Source of the DNA: Bacillota bacterium | GTDB lineage: Bacteria > Bacillota > Clostridia > Lachnospirales > Lachnospiraceae | Assembly: GCA_023395555.1 (NCBI GenBank) | Contig: JAEWYQ010000074.1 | Location: forward strand, 1 to 64,000 | Direction: 5' to 3' | Length of the DNA stretch: 64,000 bases | Part shown: piece after piece, positions 10,669-20,250 of the stretch | Position numbering within the stretch: position 1 is the stretch's first letter | How the letters are laid out: each line of letters begins with the position of its first letter | The notes under the pieces: generated by a model | Database searches by the model: none | Told to the model about the DNA's origin: nothing | Seen by the model: the letters and a program-made list of their open reading frames with translations, nothing else | Position numbers and translations under genes: made by a program

Positions 10669-11778
10669 CTATACCGGTACATTAATATTAACGGGCAGAA
10701 TTAAATAGATATATGACTGGTCTTTATCGCGGATAAAGCAGGGCGCCTTCGCATTAATTAAATAAAGGTCAACTGTCTCATCGTCAATAACACGCAGCGC
10801 ATCCAGCAAGAACTTTGGATTAAAACCAATTACCACATCCTTACCTTCCAGTGTAATATCAATGTCTTCATTCATGGAACCAATGGCGGTATTGATCTTC
10901 AGCTCAAAATTATTGTCACGGATATCAAGGATAATAGGCTTCTTATCTGTCTCCCTGATCAAAAGGGAAGCTCTTTCTATACAGCTTTGAAATTCCTTCT
11001 TATTGATGGTAACCTTTGTCTCATAATCACTGGAAAGCATCTGGTCGATACGGTAATATTCCCCTTCAATCAGTCTGGTTAATACCAGAGTATCATCAAA
11101 TTCAAACAGGGCATGCTTTTCCGTAAAAAATATATTGACCATGGAGGAGACTTCCCCGGATAAAATTTTACTGATCTCATTCAAGGTCTTGCCAGGTACA
11201 ATAACCTTCCTGTTCTCATAGGAATCCTTCATAAATATCTTACGAATGGAGATTCTATGACCGTCCAGAGAGATGACCCGAAGTTCATTCTCCTTGATCT
11301 CGAACAATTCACCGGTCATTATCTTGTTACTTTCATTATCTGAAATAGAGAAAACTGTCTGACGGATAATTTCCTTTAATGTAAACTGGGACAATGTTAC
11401 CGGATTCTCCTTTTCTATCTTAGGAAGTCCCGGGAACTCTTCTGCCGATCTTCCTGAGATGGAGAACTTTGCCTTCTCACAGATAATCTCCGTTATATAA
11501 TTCTCATCGGTAGCGATGCTTATTTCATTTTCCGGAAGCCTGCGGACAATCTCTGAGAATATCTTAGCGTTTAGGGCCACTGTTCCTGTTTCTATGACCC
11601 TCCCTTTTACTAAAGTCTCAATACCGAGTTCCATATCATTCGCAATTAATTTGATGTAATCATTCCCTGCTTCTATAATCAGACATTCCAATATGGGCAT
11701 GGTTGATTTGACAGGTACAGCCTTTAATACAATATTAACACCATTTAAAAGGTCCGCTTTCTGACATTGGATTTTCAT
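10669..11778 (-). CDS. dnaN: DNA polymerase III beta subunit (sliding clamp)
   Basis: 369-residue processivity clamp, made of three similar domains. The N-terminal MKIQCQKADLLNGVNIVLKA is the family start, with the PILECL element near residue 28. The C-terminus ends in FIRDKDQSYIYLILPVNI, equivalent to the clamp end that faces the peptide-binding pocket (usual ending LPMRI or LPVRT). It is encoded 261 bases from dnaA, which leaves room for an origin sub-region. Length is normal. Confidence 0.96.
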   Translation of the reverse strand: MKIQCQKADLLNGVNIVLKAVPVKSTMPILECLIIEAGNDYIKLIANDMELGIETLVKGRVIETGTVALNAKIFSEIVRRLPENEISIATDENYITEIICEKAKFSISGRSAEEFPGLPKIEKENPVTLSQFTLKEIIRQTVFSISDNESNKIMTGELFEIKENELRVISLDGHRISIRKIFMKDSYENRKVIVPGKTLNEISKILSGEVSSMVNIFFTEKHALFEFDDTLVLTRLIEGEYYRIDQMLSSDYETKVTINKKEFQSCIERASLLIRETDKKPIILDIRDNNFELKINTAIGSMNEDIDITLEGKDVVIGFNPKFLLDALRVIDDETVDLYLINAKAPCFIRDKDQSYIYLILPVNINVPV

Positions 11779-12039
11779 CTGTGTATAATCTCCCTTCGCA
11801 CGCGTTTATAGAAATATATAAAAGATTCTTAGTAGTCATATTATTAATAGCTGTGAAATTGTTAATATCTGCTTTCCGCCCTTAAGAATCAATGGGTTCC
11901 GGTCTTGATAAAGAGGCGGGATTCCAGGCCTTTCCTATGTGGACAAAGGTATGAATAGCGGGATAAAATAAATGTAAAAATTATGAATCACATGCCATCA
12001 ACACGCTATCAACAAATTATTAACCTGATTTACACTGCT
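11779..12039. other. dnaA-dnaN intergenic part of oriC
   Basis: A 261-base gap without a gene, holding possible DnaA boxes. TGTGTATAA at 11780-11788 is the reverse of TTATACACA, a match to TTATNCACA, though its first base lies just beyond the dnaN start codon. TGTGGACAA at 11938-11946 is the reverse of TTGTCCACA, a known variant box. AT-rich stretches follow at 11805-11870 and 11960-12030. Bacillus has a bipartite origin with box clusters on both sides of dnaA, and this fits that design. Confidence 0.5.
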
Positions 12040-13392
12040 TTATTCCGGATTTATTTTCTTAATTAATACGTCGATGGTATTATGCAGGGAAGCATCCCTA
12101 TCAATATCTGCCAATATCTTTTCAAAGCCATGGAGCACTGTGGAATGATCCCGGTTACCCAGATTCTTACCGATCTCTGTTACGGACAGCCCCGTAAGAC
12201 GTCTGCATAGATACATAACAATCTGTCTCGGGTAGGATATATTCCTGCTCTTATCCTTGGAGTAGATTTCGGAAGGGGTCAGATTATAATGCTCTGCCAC
12301 TACCTCGACGATAAAATCAACGGTAACGATCTTCTTTTCATTAGGGGAGATAATGTCCTTCAGCGCTTCCTCTGCAAAGAGAGGGGTCATTACCTTCTTC
12401 TTCAGCTTGGAGAAGGCAACAATCTTGGTCAATGCTCCCTCCAGCTCACGGATGTTGGATTTGATGTTGGTAGCAATATAGCTGAGAACATCTTCTTCTA
12501 TGGTTAAGCCCTCCATCTCCTCCTTCTTGCGTAAAATAGCCATTCTGGTCTCATAGTCCGGAGGCTGGATGTCTGCCAGCAGACCATGTTCAAAACGGGA
12601 ACGAAGCCTGTCCTCCAAAGTAAGAATTTCCTTGGGAGGGCGGTCACTGGAGATGATGATCTGTTTCTTAGCCTCATGAAGGGTATTAAAGGTATGGAAA
12701 AATTCCTCCTGGGTTCTCTCCTTACCTATAATAAACTGAATGTCGTCGATTAAAAGAGCATCTATGGAACGGTATTTGTCCCGGAATTGGTTGGTGGTAT
12801 TATTACGAATTGCTTCAATCAGCTCGTTGGTGAACTTCTCACTGGTGACATAAAGTACCTTGGTACCAGGATTCTGATCCAGTATGAAATGGGCAATGGA
12901 ATGCATCAGGTGAGTCTTGCCCAGTCCTACTCCGCCATAAATAAAAAGCGGGTTATATATTTCACCCGGATTCTCTGCTACGGCCAAGGCCGCGGCTCTT
13001 GCAAATTCGTTATTTCCGCCGACTACGAAGGTATCAAAGGTATATTTGGCATTCAGTAATACGGTATCACTGCTTTTCTTCTTCACCGGTGCAGGTTCCG
13101 GAGCCTTCTCTATGGAATCGATCTGGCTCTGGAGGACAAACTGCAGATCATAGGGTTCATTCAATACTTCTTCGATGGAGACCTTTAGCAGTAACTCATA
13201 CTTATTACGAATGACATGAATGCTGGGAGGCCCAATCCGTTCATCATTAATCAGAATCGTAATAACATGATCCGTTACATCATATACCATAAGAGGTTTC
13301 AGCCAGGTATTATAGGAAACATCCGTAATACCGTACTCTGATCTTAAATACATTAAAATGTCGTCCCATTTGGACTGAATTAAATTCTTCAT
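12040..13392 (-). CDS. dnaA: chromosomal replication initiator protein DnaA
   Basis: 450-residue AAA+ initiator. Domain I is residues 1-80, followed by a short linker. Walker A is YGGVGLGKTH (about 152-161), Walker B LLIDDIQF, then the initiator-specific helix and arginine finger region. The C-terminal DNA-binding domain carries the signature around LGNRDHSTVLHG. I take ATG 13392 because GGAGG lies eight bases before it; the upstream ATGs to 13407 overlap that ribosome site. A TATAAT (13425-13430, minus strand) with only a weak -35 lies upstream. The gene starts the leftward replication-gene unit next to the DnaA-box region 13408-13821. Confidence 0.97.
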   Translation of the reverse strand: MKNLIQSKWDDILMYLRSEYGITDVSYNTWLKPLMVYDVTDHVITILINDERIGPPSIHVIRNKYELLLKVSIEEVLNEPYDLQFVLQSQIDSIEKAPEPAPVKKKSSDTVLLNAKYTFDTFVVGGNNEFARAAALAVAENPGEIYNPLFIYGGVGLGKTHLMHSIAHFILDQNPGTKVLYVTSEKFTNELIEAIRNNTTNQFRDKYRSIDALLIDDIQFIIGKERTQEEFFHTFNTLHEAKKQIIISSDRPPKEILTLEDRLRSRFEHGLLADIQPPDYETRMAILRKKEEMEGLTIEEDVLSYIATNIKSNIRELEGALTKIVAFSKLKKKVMTPLFAEEALKDIISPNEKKIVTVDFIVEVVAEHYNLTPSEIYSKDKSRNISYPRQIVMYLCRRLTGLSVTEIGKNLGNRDHSTVLHGFEKILADIDRDASLHNTIDVLIKKINPE

Positions 13393-13630
13393 TACAGCCT
13401 CCATCAATACTCACATAAGTATATATTATAACAATTTAGTTAAATTTTCAATGGTTAATATGCCTTTCTTTATTTTTATGCATTCTATTTGTAATAGTCT
13501 ATGTTTCATTAAATGTGGAAGGGTGGATAATTGATTTAACATTAGTAACAGGTTGAGAATGTGCATAGAATCAAGGAATCAGCAAAAAAAATTAAAAAAT
13601 ATATTTGTTTTATCCACGAATCTATTCAGA

Positions 13631-13639
13631 TTATCCACA
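13631..13639 (+). promoter_or_regulatory. perfect DnaA box
   Basis: TTATCCACA, identical to the consensus. A one-mismatch copy lies 21 bases to its left in the same orientation. Confidence 0.75.
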
Positions 13640-13719
13640 ATTTTCATTAACTCATATATAAAATAAGAAGAAACAGATTGAAATAAGGGTTATAAAACAG
13701 GGGAAAGCAAAATATTTAC

Positions 13720-13748
13720 TTGACGAAGCGATTGATTGCGCATATAAT
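13720..13748 (+). promoter_or_regulatory. sigma-A promoter of rpmH
   Basis: TTGACG (13720-13725), a 17-base spacer, and TATAAT (13743-13748), about 70 bases before the rpmH start codon. This is near consensus, as expected for a ribosomal protein gene. Confidence 0.8.
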
Positions 13749-13821
13749 AGACGTGATATTCCAAAATGTCATAAGTGTCTCAAGGTAGAGCGATGGTACA
13801 GGTAAGAAGGAGGTGCAGCCA

Positions 13822-13956
13822 ATGAAGATGACATTCCAACCGAAGAAGAGATCCCACGCAAGGGTTCACGGATTTAGAGCAAGAATGGCTACTGCTGGAG
13901 GCAGAAAGGTATTATCTGCCAGAAGAGCAAAGGGAAGAAAGCAGTTGTCTGCATAG
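13822..13956 (+). CDS. rpmH: ribosomal protein L34
   Basis: 44 residues, too short for most ORF cut-offs. The protein begins [18 protein letters not shown] and contains [20 protein letters not shown]. This is the universal L34 pattern of a short basic peptide of the large subunit that lies near the tunnel end of 23S rRNA. AAGGAGG lies eight bases upstream of the ATG. The gene is at the conserved place between dnaA and rnpA and has its own strong promoter. Confidence 0.97.
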   Translation: MKMTFQPKKRSHARVHGFRARMATAGGRKVLSARRAKGRKQLSA

Positions 13957-13980
13957 GTCGCAATTTTGTGACCTTTTCTT
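13955..13980 (+). terminator. weak terminator/attenuator between rpmH and rnpA
   Basis: AGGTCGCA and TGTGACCT pair across a four-base loop right at the rpmH stop codon, followed by TTTCTTCT. It probably trims transcription so that more L34 than RNase P protein message is made. The short loop and interrupted U tract make it a leaky stop at best. Confidence 0.5.
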
Positions 13981-14018
13981 CTATTTAGAGGGAATTTATA
14001 TTTTGAAGGTAATCTAGG

Positions 14019-14378
14019 ATGAAATTTTCGGATTCAATTAAAAGCAATGGAGATTTTAGAGAAATATACAGTACCGGGAAATCATATGCAAACAAATATC
14101 TGATTATGTATGTCAAAAGCAATGATACGGATTATAATCGAATTGGAATATCGGTGAGTAAAAAAGTTGGTAATAGTGTTGTTCGGCATAGAATAACAAG
14201 ATTGATCAGAGAAAGCTATCGACTGTCGGAGGATAGCTTTTTGAGAGGATTGGACATTGTCGTTGTAGCCAGAGAGGGTGCGAGAGACAGAAGCTATAGT
14301 GAGATTGAAAGCGCATTGTTACATTTAAGGAAACTCCATAAAATTGGAAATCATTCGGTACTATCTGATCAAATATAG
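14019..14378 (+). CDS. rnpA: ribonuclease P protein component
   Basis: 119-residue basic protein subunit that helps the RNase P RNA cleave tRNA 5' leaders. The family signature is present as [23 protein letters not shown] (read here in two parts: [13 protein letters not shown] and [13 protein letters not shown]). The start [13 protein letters not shown] and a preceding AGG fit. It lies between rpmH and yidD as in nearly all bacteria. A downstream segment ([12 protein letters not shown]) completes the alpha-beta fold. Length is normal. Confidence 0.95.
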   Translation: MKFSDSIKSNGDFREIYSTGKSYANKYLIMYVKSNDTDYNRIGISVSKKVGNSVVRHRITRLIRESYRLSEDSFLRGLDIVVVAREGARDRSYSEIESALLHLRKLHKIGNHSVLSDQI

Positions 14379-14404
14379 AGAAGTATGGCTGTAGGGGTAT
14401 AGAA

Positions 14405-14635
14405 GTGAACAAAGGGATCAAATTTAAGAATTTATTTATTTTTGTAATTAAGCTTTATCGAAAATATATATCGCCTCTTAAGAGAACGCCCAGTTGTATC
14501 TATACACCTACCTGCTCTTTATATGCAATTGAAGCATTGGAAAAGTATGGAGTTTTCAAGGGAACATACCTGGCGGTAAGACGGGTATTGCGTTGTCATC
14601 CCTTTCATAGGGGAGGGTATGACCCGGTACCATAA
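14405..14635 (+). CDS. yidD: membrane protein insertion efficiency factor YidD
   Basis: 76-residue protein with the YidD pattern. [13 protein letters not shown] is an amphipathic membrane-binding helix. It is followed by the cysteine motifs [16 protein letters not shown], then [18 protein letters not shown]. Family members sit on the inner face of the membrane and assist YidC-dependent insertion. It is encoded between rnpA and yidC, separated by 26 and 43 bases, in one rightward operon. Confidence 0.95.
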   Translation: MNKGIKFKNLFIFVIKLYRKYISPLKRTPSCIYTPTCSLYAIEALEKYGVFKGTYLAVRRVLRCHPFHRGGYDPVP

Positions 14636-14678
14636 TCATTGCTGTCGGCAGGACAGCAGCTCTAAGGAGGAAAAATAA

Positions 14679-15935
14679 TTGGTGGTTACATTATTGACGG
14701 CAAGCGGCGGACTGCTGGGTCCGATTTCGACGGTGCTGGGCTGGATCATGAATGCAATTTATGAATTTTTTCATTTATTCGGCATTCAGAATATTGCGTT
14801 ATCCATTATATTTTTTACGTTTATTGTAAGAACTTTAATGCTTCCTTTAACAATTAAACAGCAGAAATTTACGAAGCTTTCATCCCGGATGAATCCTGAA
14901 TTACAGAAAATACAGGCGAAGTATAAGGGAAAGAAGGATGAGGCTTCTTTAAGAAAACAGCAGGAGGAATCACAGGCCTTATACCAGAAGTACGGCGCTA
15001 ACCCGGCTTCCGGATGTCTGCCTATGCTGATTACCCTGCCGGTGATGTTTGCTCTGTATTCGGTAATTAATAATATTCCGGCTTATGTATCCTCCGTAAA
15101 GGATTTATATGATACGGTTGCAGTGGGAATACAGGCTACAGCGGGTTATGCGGAGAAATTGAAGGAAATTATTACCGGTGCAACCAATATAAGAATGGCC
15201 GGCAATAATGATCTCTCTACAATTAATTATATTGTTGATGTTCTGGCCAAATTCCAGCAGGCCCAGTGGGATGCCCTGAAGGATGTATTTCCGTCCTTAC
15301 AGGCTGAAATCGCAAGCTCCTATGAGAACATCAAGCATGTGAATAATTTCCTTGGATTAAATATTGCGGAAAAGCCGGGCTGGGCATTTCCGGGGATTAT
15401 AGTGCCGATTCTTGCTATGGTACTGCAGTTTATACAGGGAAAACAGATTGAAGTCAAGAATAAACCGGGCAATACGGATCCCTCGGCTAATGCCATGAAG
15501 TCCATGAATGTAGTTATGCCGGTGATGTCCGGTATCTTCTGTGTCACCCTGCCTACCGGTATCGGTATCTACTGGATTGCTACAAGCGTATATGCAATTA
15601 TACAGCAGTTCTTTGTAAATAAATATATGGACAAGGTCGATGTTGATGAGCTGATTGCAAAGAATGTGGCAAAGGCATCAAAGAGAAGAAAAATGATTAC
15701 TACCGCTGCTTCTGCGCCGAATGCGCCGGAATCCATTCAGAGATTGGCCAGAATGCAGACAAAATCAATTGAAAGCTCCATACAGGACAATGAAAAACAG
15801 ACAGAAACCTCTGAAACAGACAAAGGACAGGAGAAATCTTCCGGCAGTGCGGAACAGAATACGGCTTCCGCTCCTAAGAGCATCTCGGATATAGCAAACC
15901 TTCTTAAGAATAGGAATGAAAAGGGGGATAAATAG
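14679..15935 (+). CDS. yidC: membrane protein insertase YidC/OxaA
   Basis: 418-residue insertase that folds and inserts membrane proteins with or without Sec. Translation starts at TTG 14679, eight bases after AAGGAGG; no ATG is close. The 60KD inner-membrane core shows LSIIFFTFIVRTLMLPLTIKQQ (the substrate-groove arginine lies in FIVRTL). It also shows QKYGANPASGCLPMLITLP and GIYWIATSVYAIIQQFFV. There are about five membrane helices and a cytoplasmic hairpin of charged residues after helix 2. The last 90 residues are a Lys/Glu/Ser-rich cytoplasmic tail. No lipobox is visible at the N-terminus, unlike SpoIIIJ of Bacillus. Confidence 0.93.
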   Translation: MVVTLLTASGGLLGPISTVLGWIMNAIYEFFHLFGIQNIALSIIFFTFIVRTLMLPLTIKQQKFTKLSSRMNPELQKIQAKYKGKKDEASLRKQQEESQALYQKYGANPASGCLPMLITLPVMFALYSVINNIPAYVSSVKDLYDTVAVGIQATAGYAEKLKEIITGATNIRMAGNNDLSTINYIVDVLAKFQQAQWDALKDVFPSLQAEIASSYENIKHVNNFLGLNIAEKPGWAFPGIIVPILAMVLQFIQGKQIEVKNKPGNTDPSANAMKSMNVVMPVMSGIFCVTLPTGIGIYWIATSVYAIIQQFFVNKYMDKVDVDELIAKNVAKASKRRKMITTAASAPNAPESIQRLARMQTKSIESSIQDNEKQTETSETDKGQEKSSGSAEQNTASAPKSISDIANLLKNRNEKGDK

Positions 15936-15937
15936 CA

Positions 15938-16762
15938 ATGGATTGGATGGAAATCACCGGTAAAACAGTGGATGAAGCTTTAACAAATGCCATGCTTGCG
16001 CTTGAAACTACCATTGATCATATGGAGTATGAGGTAATTGAGAAGGAAACAAGCGGTTTTCTTGGAATGTTCGGAAAGCCGGCAAAAATCCGGGCAAGAG
16101 TTAAGGCCACGATCGAGGGAACTGCAAAGAAATTTTTGACGGATGTGTTCCGTACCATGGGTATGGAGACTTCCATTGAGGTTACTTATGACGAAGAGAA
16201 TACTACGGTAGAGGCCAATATTGACGGCGATGATATGGGTGTGTTAATTGGTAAAAGAGGACAAACCCTGGATTCTCTTCAGTATCTGGTAAGCCTGGTA
16301 GTGAATAAGAACAGCGAAAATTATATTAAGGTTAAACTGGATACGGAGAATTACAGGGCCAGAAGAAAAGAAACCCTGGAGAATCTTGCAAAGAATATTG
16401 CATATAAGGTAAAGAGAACCAGAAAGCCGGTTTCTCTTGAGCCTATGAATCCCTATGAGAGAAGGATTATTCATTCTGCCTTGCAAAATGATAAATATGT
16501 GGAGACTTACTCCGAGGGGGAAGAACCTTATCGTAAAGTAGTCATTAATGTGAAGAAATCCTATCGTGAACAGAAGCCGGCAAAATCATCCGGAAATTAT
16601 CGTAAGGATGATTATTACAAGGGAGTTACCAATAAGAGCTATAATAAGCCCTATAATACCAGCAAGAGCGGTTATAATAAGAATTACAGCACAGATTACA
16701 AGAAGGATTACGAGAAATACAAGGAAAGTAAAAAAGAGGCAGCGGCAAAGGAAGAAGGATAA
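15938..16762 (+). CDS. khpB: RNA-binding protein KhpB (Jag)
   Basis: 274 residues with three parts. A Jag_N domain (residues 1-55) includes SGFLGMFGKPAKI. A KH domain shows GVLIGKRGQTLDSLQYLV. An R3H domain shows LEPMNPYERRIIHSALQ. It binds RNA with KhpA and affects cell division and envelope gene expression in Firmicutes. The final 60 residues are low complexity, almost only Tyr, Lys, Asn, Ser and Asp (DDYYKGVTNKSYNKPYN type). This is unusual in length for the family and looks like a disordered RNA-binding tail. The gene starts two bases after yidC stops, so it is translationally coupled. Confidence 0.93.
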   Translation: MDWMEITGKTVDEALTNAMLALETTIDHMEYEVIEKETSGFLGMFGKPAKIRARVKATIEGTAKKFLTDVFRTMGMETSIEVTYDEENTTVEANIDGDDMGVLIGKRGQTLDSLQYLVSLVVNKNSENYIKVKLDTENYRARRKETLENLAKNIAYKVKRTRKPVSLEPMNPYERRIIHSALQNDKYVETYSEGEEPYRKVVINVKKSYREQKPAKSSGNYRKDDYYKGVTNKSYNKPYNTSKSGYNKNYSTDYKKDYEKYKESKKEAAAKEEG

Positions 16763-16847
16763 GCTACTTTGTATGTTGAAAATGGGTGTCTTGAAGGGAA
16801 GCATACTTTAAGGCACCTTTTTATTCGTGGCAGGAGGGGAAGAGTCT

Positions 16848-18224
16848 ATGAGAACGGATACGATTGCAGCTATTGCTACCGGTTTGAGCAATGCGGGCAT
16901 TAGTATTGTAAGGGTTAGCGGAGATACGGCCTTTCATATTATAGATCGTATTTATAAACCGAAATCCGGACATAAGAAATTGTCCGAAGAAAAGAGTCAT
17001 ACGATTCATTACGGCTATATCTATGACGGGGAAGAGCCGGTGGACGAAGTGATGGTTGCAATCATGCGTGCTCCTGCCACCTATACCAGAGAGAATACGG
17101 TGGAGATCAATTGTCATGGCGGAATTGTGGTTACCCGTAGGATTCTTAAGACAGTATTAAAATACGGAGCCAGGATCGCGGAGCCGGGGGAATTCACAAA
17201 GCGGGCCTTCTTAAACGGAAGAATTGATTTATCCCAGGCGGAGGCAGTGTCTGATATTATCTCTGCCAGGAACGAGCTGGCCTTGAAGAATTCTTTCAAT
17301 CAGTTAAGAGGGAAAGAGAAGCAGCTGATCATAGAATTAAGAGAGAGAATTCTAAGGGATATTGCCTTTATTGAGGCAGCATTGGATGATCCGGAGCATA
17401 TCAGTCTGGAAGGCTTTGATCAGAATCTCATGAAGAATCTGGATTATGAGTGTAAAAAGATTGAGCTTCTGCTGAAGGAAGCAGGGAATGGCAAGCTGAT
17501 TAAGGAAGGAATACGAACGGTTATTATCGGAAAACCCAATGCAGGAAAATCAAGCCTGTTAAATACCCTGGTGGGGGAAGAACGGGCCATAGTAACAGAT
17601 ATTGCCGGAACCACCAGGGATACCCTGGAGGAAATGATTTATTTTAATGGTATTATGTTAAATGTCATTGATACGGCAGGCATCCGGGAGACAAAGGATG
17701 TCATTGAGCGGATCGGAGTGGAGAAGGCTGTCAGGATGGCTTCCGAATCGGATCTTATCCTGTATGTTCTGGATTCCTCCACTGCCCTGGATGAAAATGA
17801 TGAAGCTATTTTAAATCTGATTCAGGATAAGAAGGCCATTCTTCTGCTAAATAAATCAGATCTGGAGCAGAAGATTTCCATGGAGGAGATTCAAAACAGA
17901 ACGACTCACCCGGTGGTTAGTATCTCCGTTAAGGAATCTACCGGATTAGAGGAGTTTGAAAAAACCATTAAGGATATGTTTTTTGGCGGCGAATTGTCCT
18001 TTAATGAGGATATTTATATTACCAATGAGAGGCACAGGGAAGCCTTTCTCCAGGCGCTGGAGAGTTTAGAACAGGTGGTTCAGAGTGTGGAGGCAGGGAT
18101 GCCGGAGGATTTTTACTCCATTGATCTCATGGCGGCTTATGAGGTTTTAGGCAGAATTATAGGTGAAAATGTTGAGGAAGATCTGGTTAATATGATATTC
18201 AAGGAATTTTGTATGGGTAAATAA
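16848..18224 (+). CDS. mnmE: tRNA uridine-5-carboxymethylaminomethyl GTPase MnmE
   Basis: 458-residue GTPase which, with MnmG, modifies U34 in the wobble position of several tRNAs. The N-terminal folate-binding domain starts MRTDTIAAIATGLSNAGIS. The G domain has GKPNAGKSSLLN (G1), TTRDTLEE (G2/3 region), DTAG and NKSD. The C-terminus is FCMGK, whose Cys is the conserved terminal C[IL]GK. ATG 16848 is preceded by AGGAGG; the longer reading from 16827 adds seven unconserved residues. It is followed by mnmG, 71 bases on. Confidence 0.96.
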   Translation: MRTDTIAAIATGLSNAGISIVRVSGDTAFHIIDRIYKPKSGHKKLSEEKSHTIHYGYIYDGEEPVDEVMVAIMRAPATYTRENTVEINCHGGIVVTRRILKTVLKYGARIAEPGEFTKRAFLNGRIDLSQAEAVSDIISARNELALKNSFNQLRGKEKQLIIELRERILRDIAFIEAALDDPEHISLEGFDQNLMKNLDYECKKIELLLKEAGNGKLIKEGIRTVIIGKPNAGKSSLLNTLVGEERAIVTDIAGTTRDTLEEMIYFNGIMLNVIDTAGIRETKDVIERIGVEKAVRMASESDLILYVLDSSTALDENDEAILNLIQDKKAILLLNKSDLEQKISMEEIQNRTTHPVVSISVKESTGLEEFEKTIKDMFFGGELSFNEDIYITNERHREAFLQALESLEQVVQSVEAGMPEDFYSIDLMAAYEVLGRIIGENVEEDLVNMIFKEFCMGK

Positions 18225-18295
18225 TCGGATGCCGGTAAAAGGCGGCAGCTTGAATTTTAATTTTTATGTTTTACTAAGAAGGGAATGGAAGGAAT

Positions 18296-20203
18296 ATGTC
18301 ATACGTATACGAAAGCTATGACGTAGCAGTAGTAGGCGCCGGCCATGCGGGCTGTGAGGCGGCATTGGCTGCGGCAAGATTATCTTTAAATACAATTTTA
18401 TTTACAATCAGCACGGACAGCATTGCGTTAATGCCTTGTAATCCTAATATCGGGGGGACCTCGAAAGGGCATTTGGTGAGAGAAATTGATGCCCTGGGGG
18501 GTGAGATGGGCAAGAATATTGATAAAACCTATATTCAGTCTAAGATGCTCAATGTATCCAAGGGACCGGCGGTTCACTCCCTGCGTGCGCAGGCGGATAA
18601 GCAGGAATATTCGAATTCCATGCGCAGAGTGCTGGAAAACACACCACATCTGACTTTAAAACAGGCGGAGGTTGTGAAGATAATTACAGAGGATCATAAG
18701 GTTACCGGTGTTATGACTTATTCGGGAGCTGTGTATCCTTGTAAGGCAGTGATTCTGTGTACGGGAACCTATTTGAATGCCAGATGCATTTACGGTGAGA
18801 CAGTGAATCATACCGGGCCGGGGGGATTACAGGCAGCAACCCATCTGACGGATTCCCTGAAGGAGCTGGGAATTGAGATGTTTCGTTTTAAGACCGGGAC
18901 TCCTGCAAGAATTGACAAACGGTCCATCGATTTTAGTAAAATGCAGGAGCAGCTTGGAGATGAAAAGGTAATTCCCTTTTCCTTTACCACGAAGCGGGAG
19001 GATCTTCAGAAGGAGCAGATATCCTGCTGGCTTACCTATACCAATGAGAAGACCCATGAGATTATCCGCGCCAATATAGACCGGTCCCCTCTCTTTAGCG
19101 GAGATATCAAGGGAACCGGTGCCAGATACTGTCCGTCCATTGAGGATAAAGTGGTGAAATTCGCCGATAAGGATAGGCACCAGGTATTCATTGAGCCGGA
19201 GGGGCTGTATACCAATGAGATGTATATAGCGGGAATGTCCAGCTCCCTGCCGGAGGATGTACAATACAGGATGTACCGTTCGGTGCCGGGCTTGGAGAAT
19301 GCCAGGATTGTGCGGAATGCATATGCTATAGAATATGATTGTATTAATCCCATGCAGCTGAAGCCGTCCCTGGAATTTAAGGCGGTGGAGGGTCTATTCA
19401 GCGGAGGGCAGTTCAACGGAAGCTCCGGATATGAGGAAGCGGCTGCCCAGGGACTGGTTGCCGGTATCAATGCGGCTTTAAAGGTATTAGGCCGGGAGCC
19501 ATTGATTATCGACCGCTCGGAGGCCTATATCGGAGTGCTGATTGATGATCTTGTGACCAAGGAGACCAATGAACCCTATCGCATGATGACTTCCAGAGCG
19601 GAGTATCGCTTGCTGCTGCGCCAGGATAATGCGGATATTCGTCTGACAGAGAAGGGTTATCGAATTGGCTTGATTGATGAGGAGCGTTATCAGCATACCC
19701 TGGATAAGATAAATCAGATACAGGAAGAGATTAACCGTCTGGAGAATACAATGGTGGGAGCGAATAGGGAAGTTCAGGAATTATTGCAGCAGTGCGGCAG
19801 CACTCCTTTGGGAACGGCAGCCACCATGGCGGAATTAATTCGCAGGCCGGAATTATCCTATGAGCTCTTGCAGACTATTGACCGGGAAAGAAAAGCTTTG
19901 CCGGAGGAAGTGATTGAGCAGGTTAATATTAATATAAAATATGACGGGTACATCCGGCGCCAATTACATCAGATTGAGCAATTTAAAAAGCTGGAAAACC
20001 GGATTATTCCCGAAACCATCGACTATACGGCGGTACCCAGCCTGCGGATTGAAGCAAGGCAGAAGCTGATCAAATTCATGCCCAGATCCATAGGCCAGGC
20101 ATCCAGAATCTCGGGCGTATCACCGGCGGATATCTCTGTGTTGCTGGTCTACCTTACTCAGTTAAACTATCGCAATAAGAAAGAACAAGGAACGGAAGAA
20201 TAG
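18296..20203 (+). CDS. mnmG: tRNA uridine-5-carboxymethylaminomethyl modification enzyme MnmG (GidA)
   Basis: 635-residue FAD protein, partner of MnmE in wobble uridine modification. The N-terminal Rossmann motif reads [32 protein letters not shown] and [19 protein letters not shown] are conserved signatures. The C-terminal helical domain begins after ERKALPEEV and carries [12 protein letters not shown]. Length is normal. It sits in the conserved mnmE-mnmG-rsmG order. Confidence 0.97.
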   Translation: MSYVYESYDVAVVGAGHAGCEAALAAARLSLNTILFTISTDSIALMPCNPNIGGTSKGHLVREIDALGGEMGKNIDKTYIQSKMLNVSKGPAVHSLRAQADKQEYSNSMRRVLENTPHLTLKQAEVVKIITEDHKVTGVMTYSGAVYPCKAVILCTGTYLNARCIYGETVNHTGPGGLQAATHLTDSLKELGIEMFRFKTGTPARIDKRSIDFSKMQEQLGDEKVIPFSFTTKREDLQKEQISCWLTYTNEKTHEIIRANIDRSPLFSGDIKGTGARYCPSIEDKVVKFADKDRHQVFIEPEGLYTNEMYIAGMSSSLPEDVQYRMYRSVPGLENARIVRNAYAIEYDCINPMQLKPSLEFKAVEGLFSGGQFNGSSGYEEAAAQGLVAGINAALKVLGREPLIIDRSEAYIGVLIDDLVTKETNEPYRMMTSRAEYRLLLRQDNADIRLTEKGYRIGLIDEERYQHTLDKINQIQEEINRLENTMVGANREVQELLQQCGSTPLGTAATMAELIRRPELSYELLQTIDRERKALPEEVIEQVNINIKYDGYIRRQLHQIEQFKKLENRIIPETIDYTAVPSLRIEARQKLIKFMPRSIGQASRISGVSPADISVLLVYLTQLNYRNKKEQGTEE

Positions 20204-20250
20204 ATACCCAGGAGAAAAATGGGTCTTTATCATGAATATGGAGGGCGGAT

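Larger units (their letters stand above)
13408..13821. other. probable replication origin (oriC), dnaA-rpmH intergenic
   Basis: A gene-free 414-base AT-rich region between divergent dnaA and rpmH. It holds a perfect DnaA box TTATCCACA at 13631-13639. One-mismatch boxes are TTATCCACG at 13610-13618 and GGTGGATAA (reverse strand) at 13522-13530. A very AT-rich tract 13440-13500 could unwind. Coding strand switches here from leftward to rightward on both sides, which is expected at an origin. The rpmH promoter occupies its right end. Confidence 0.7.
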
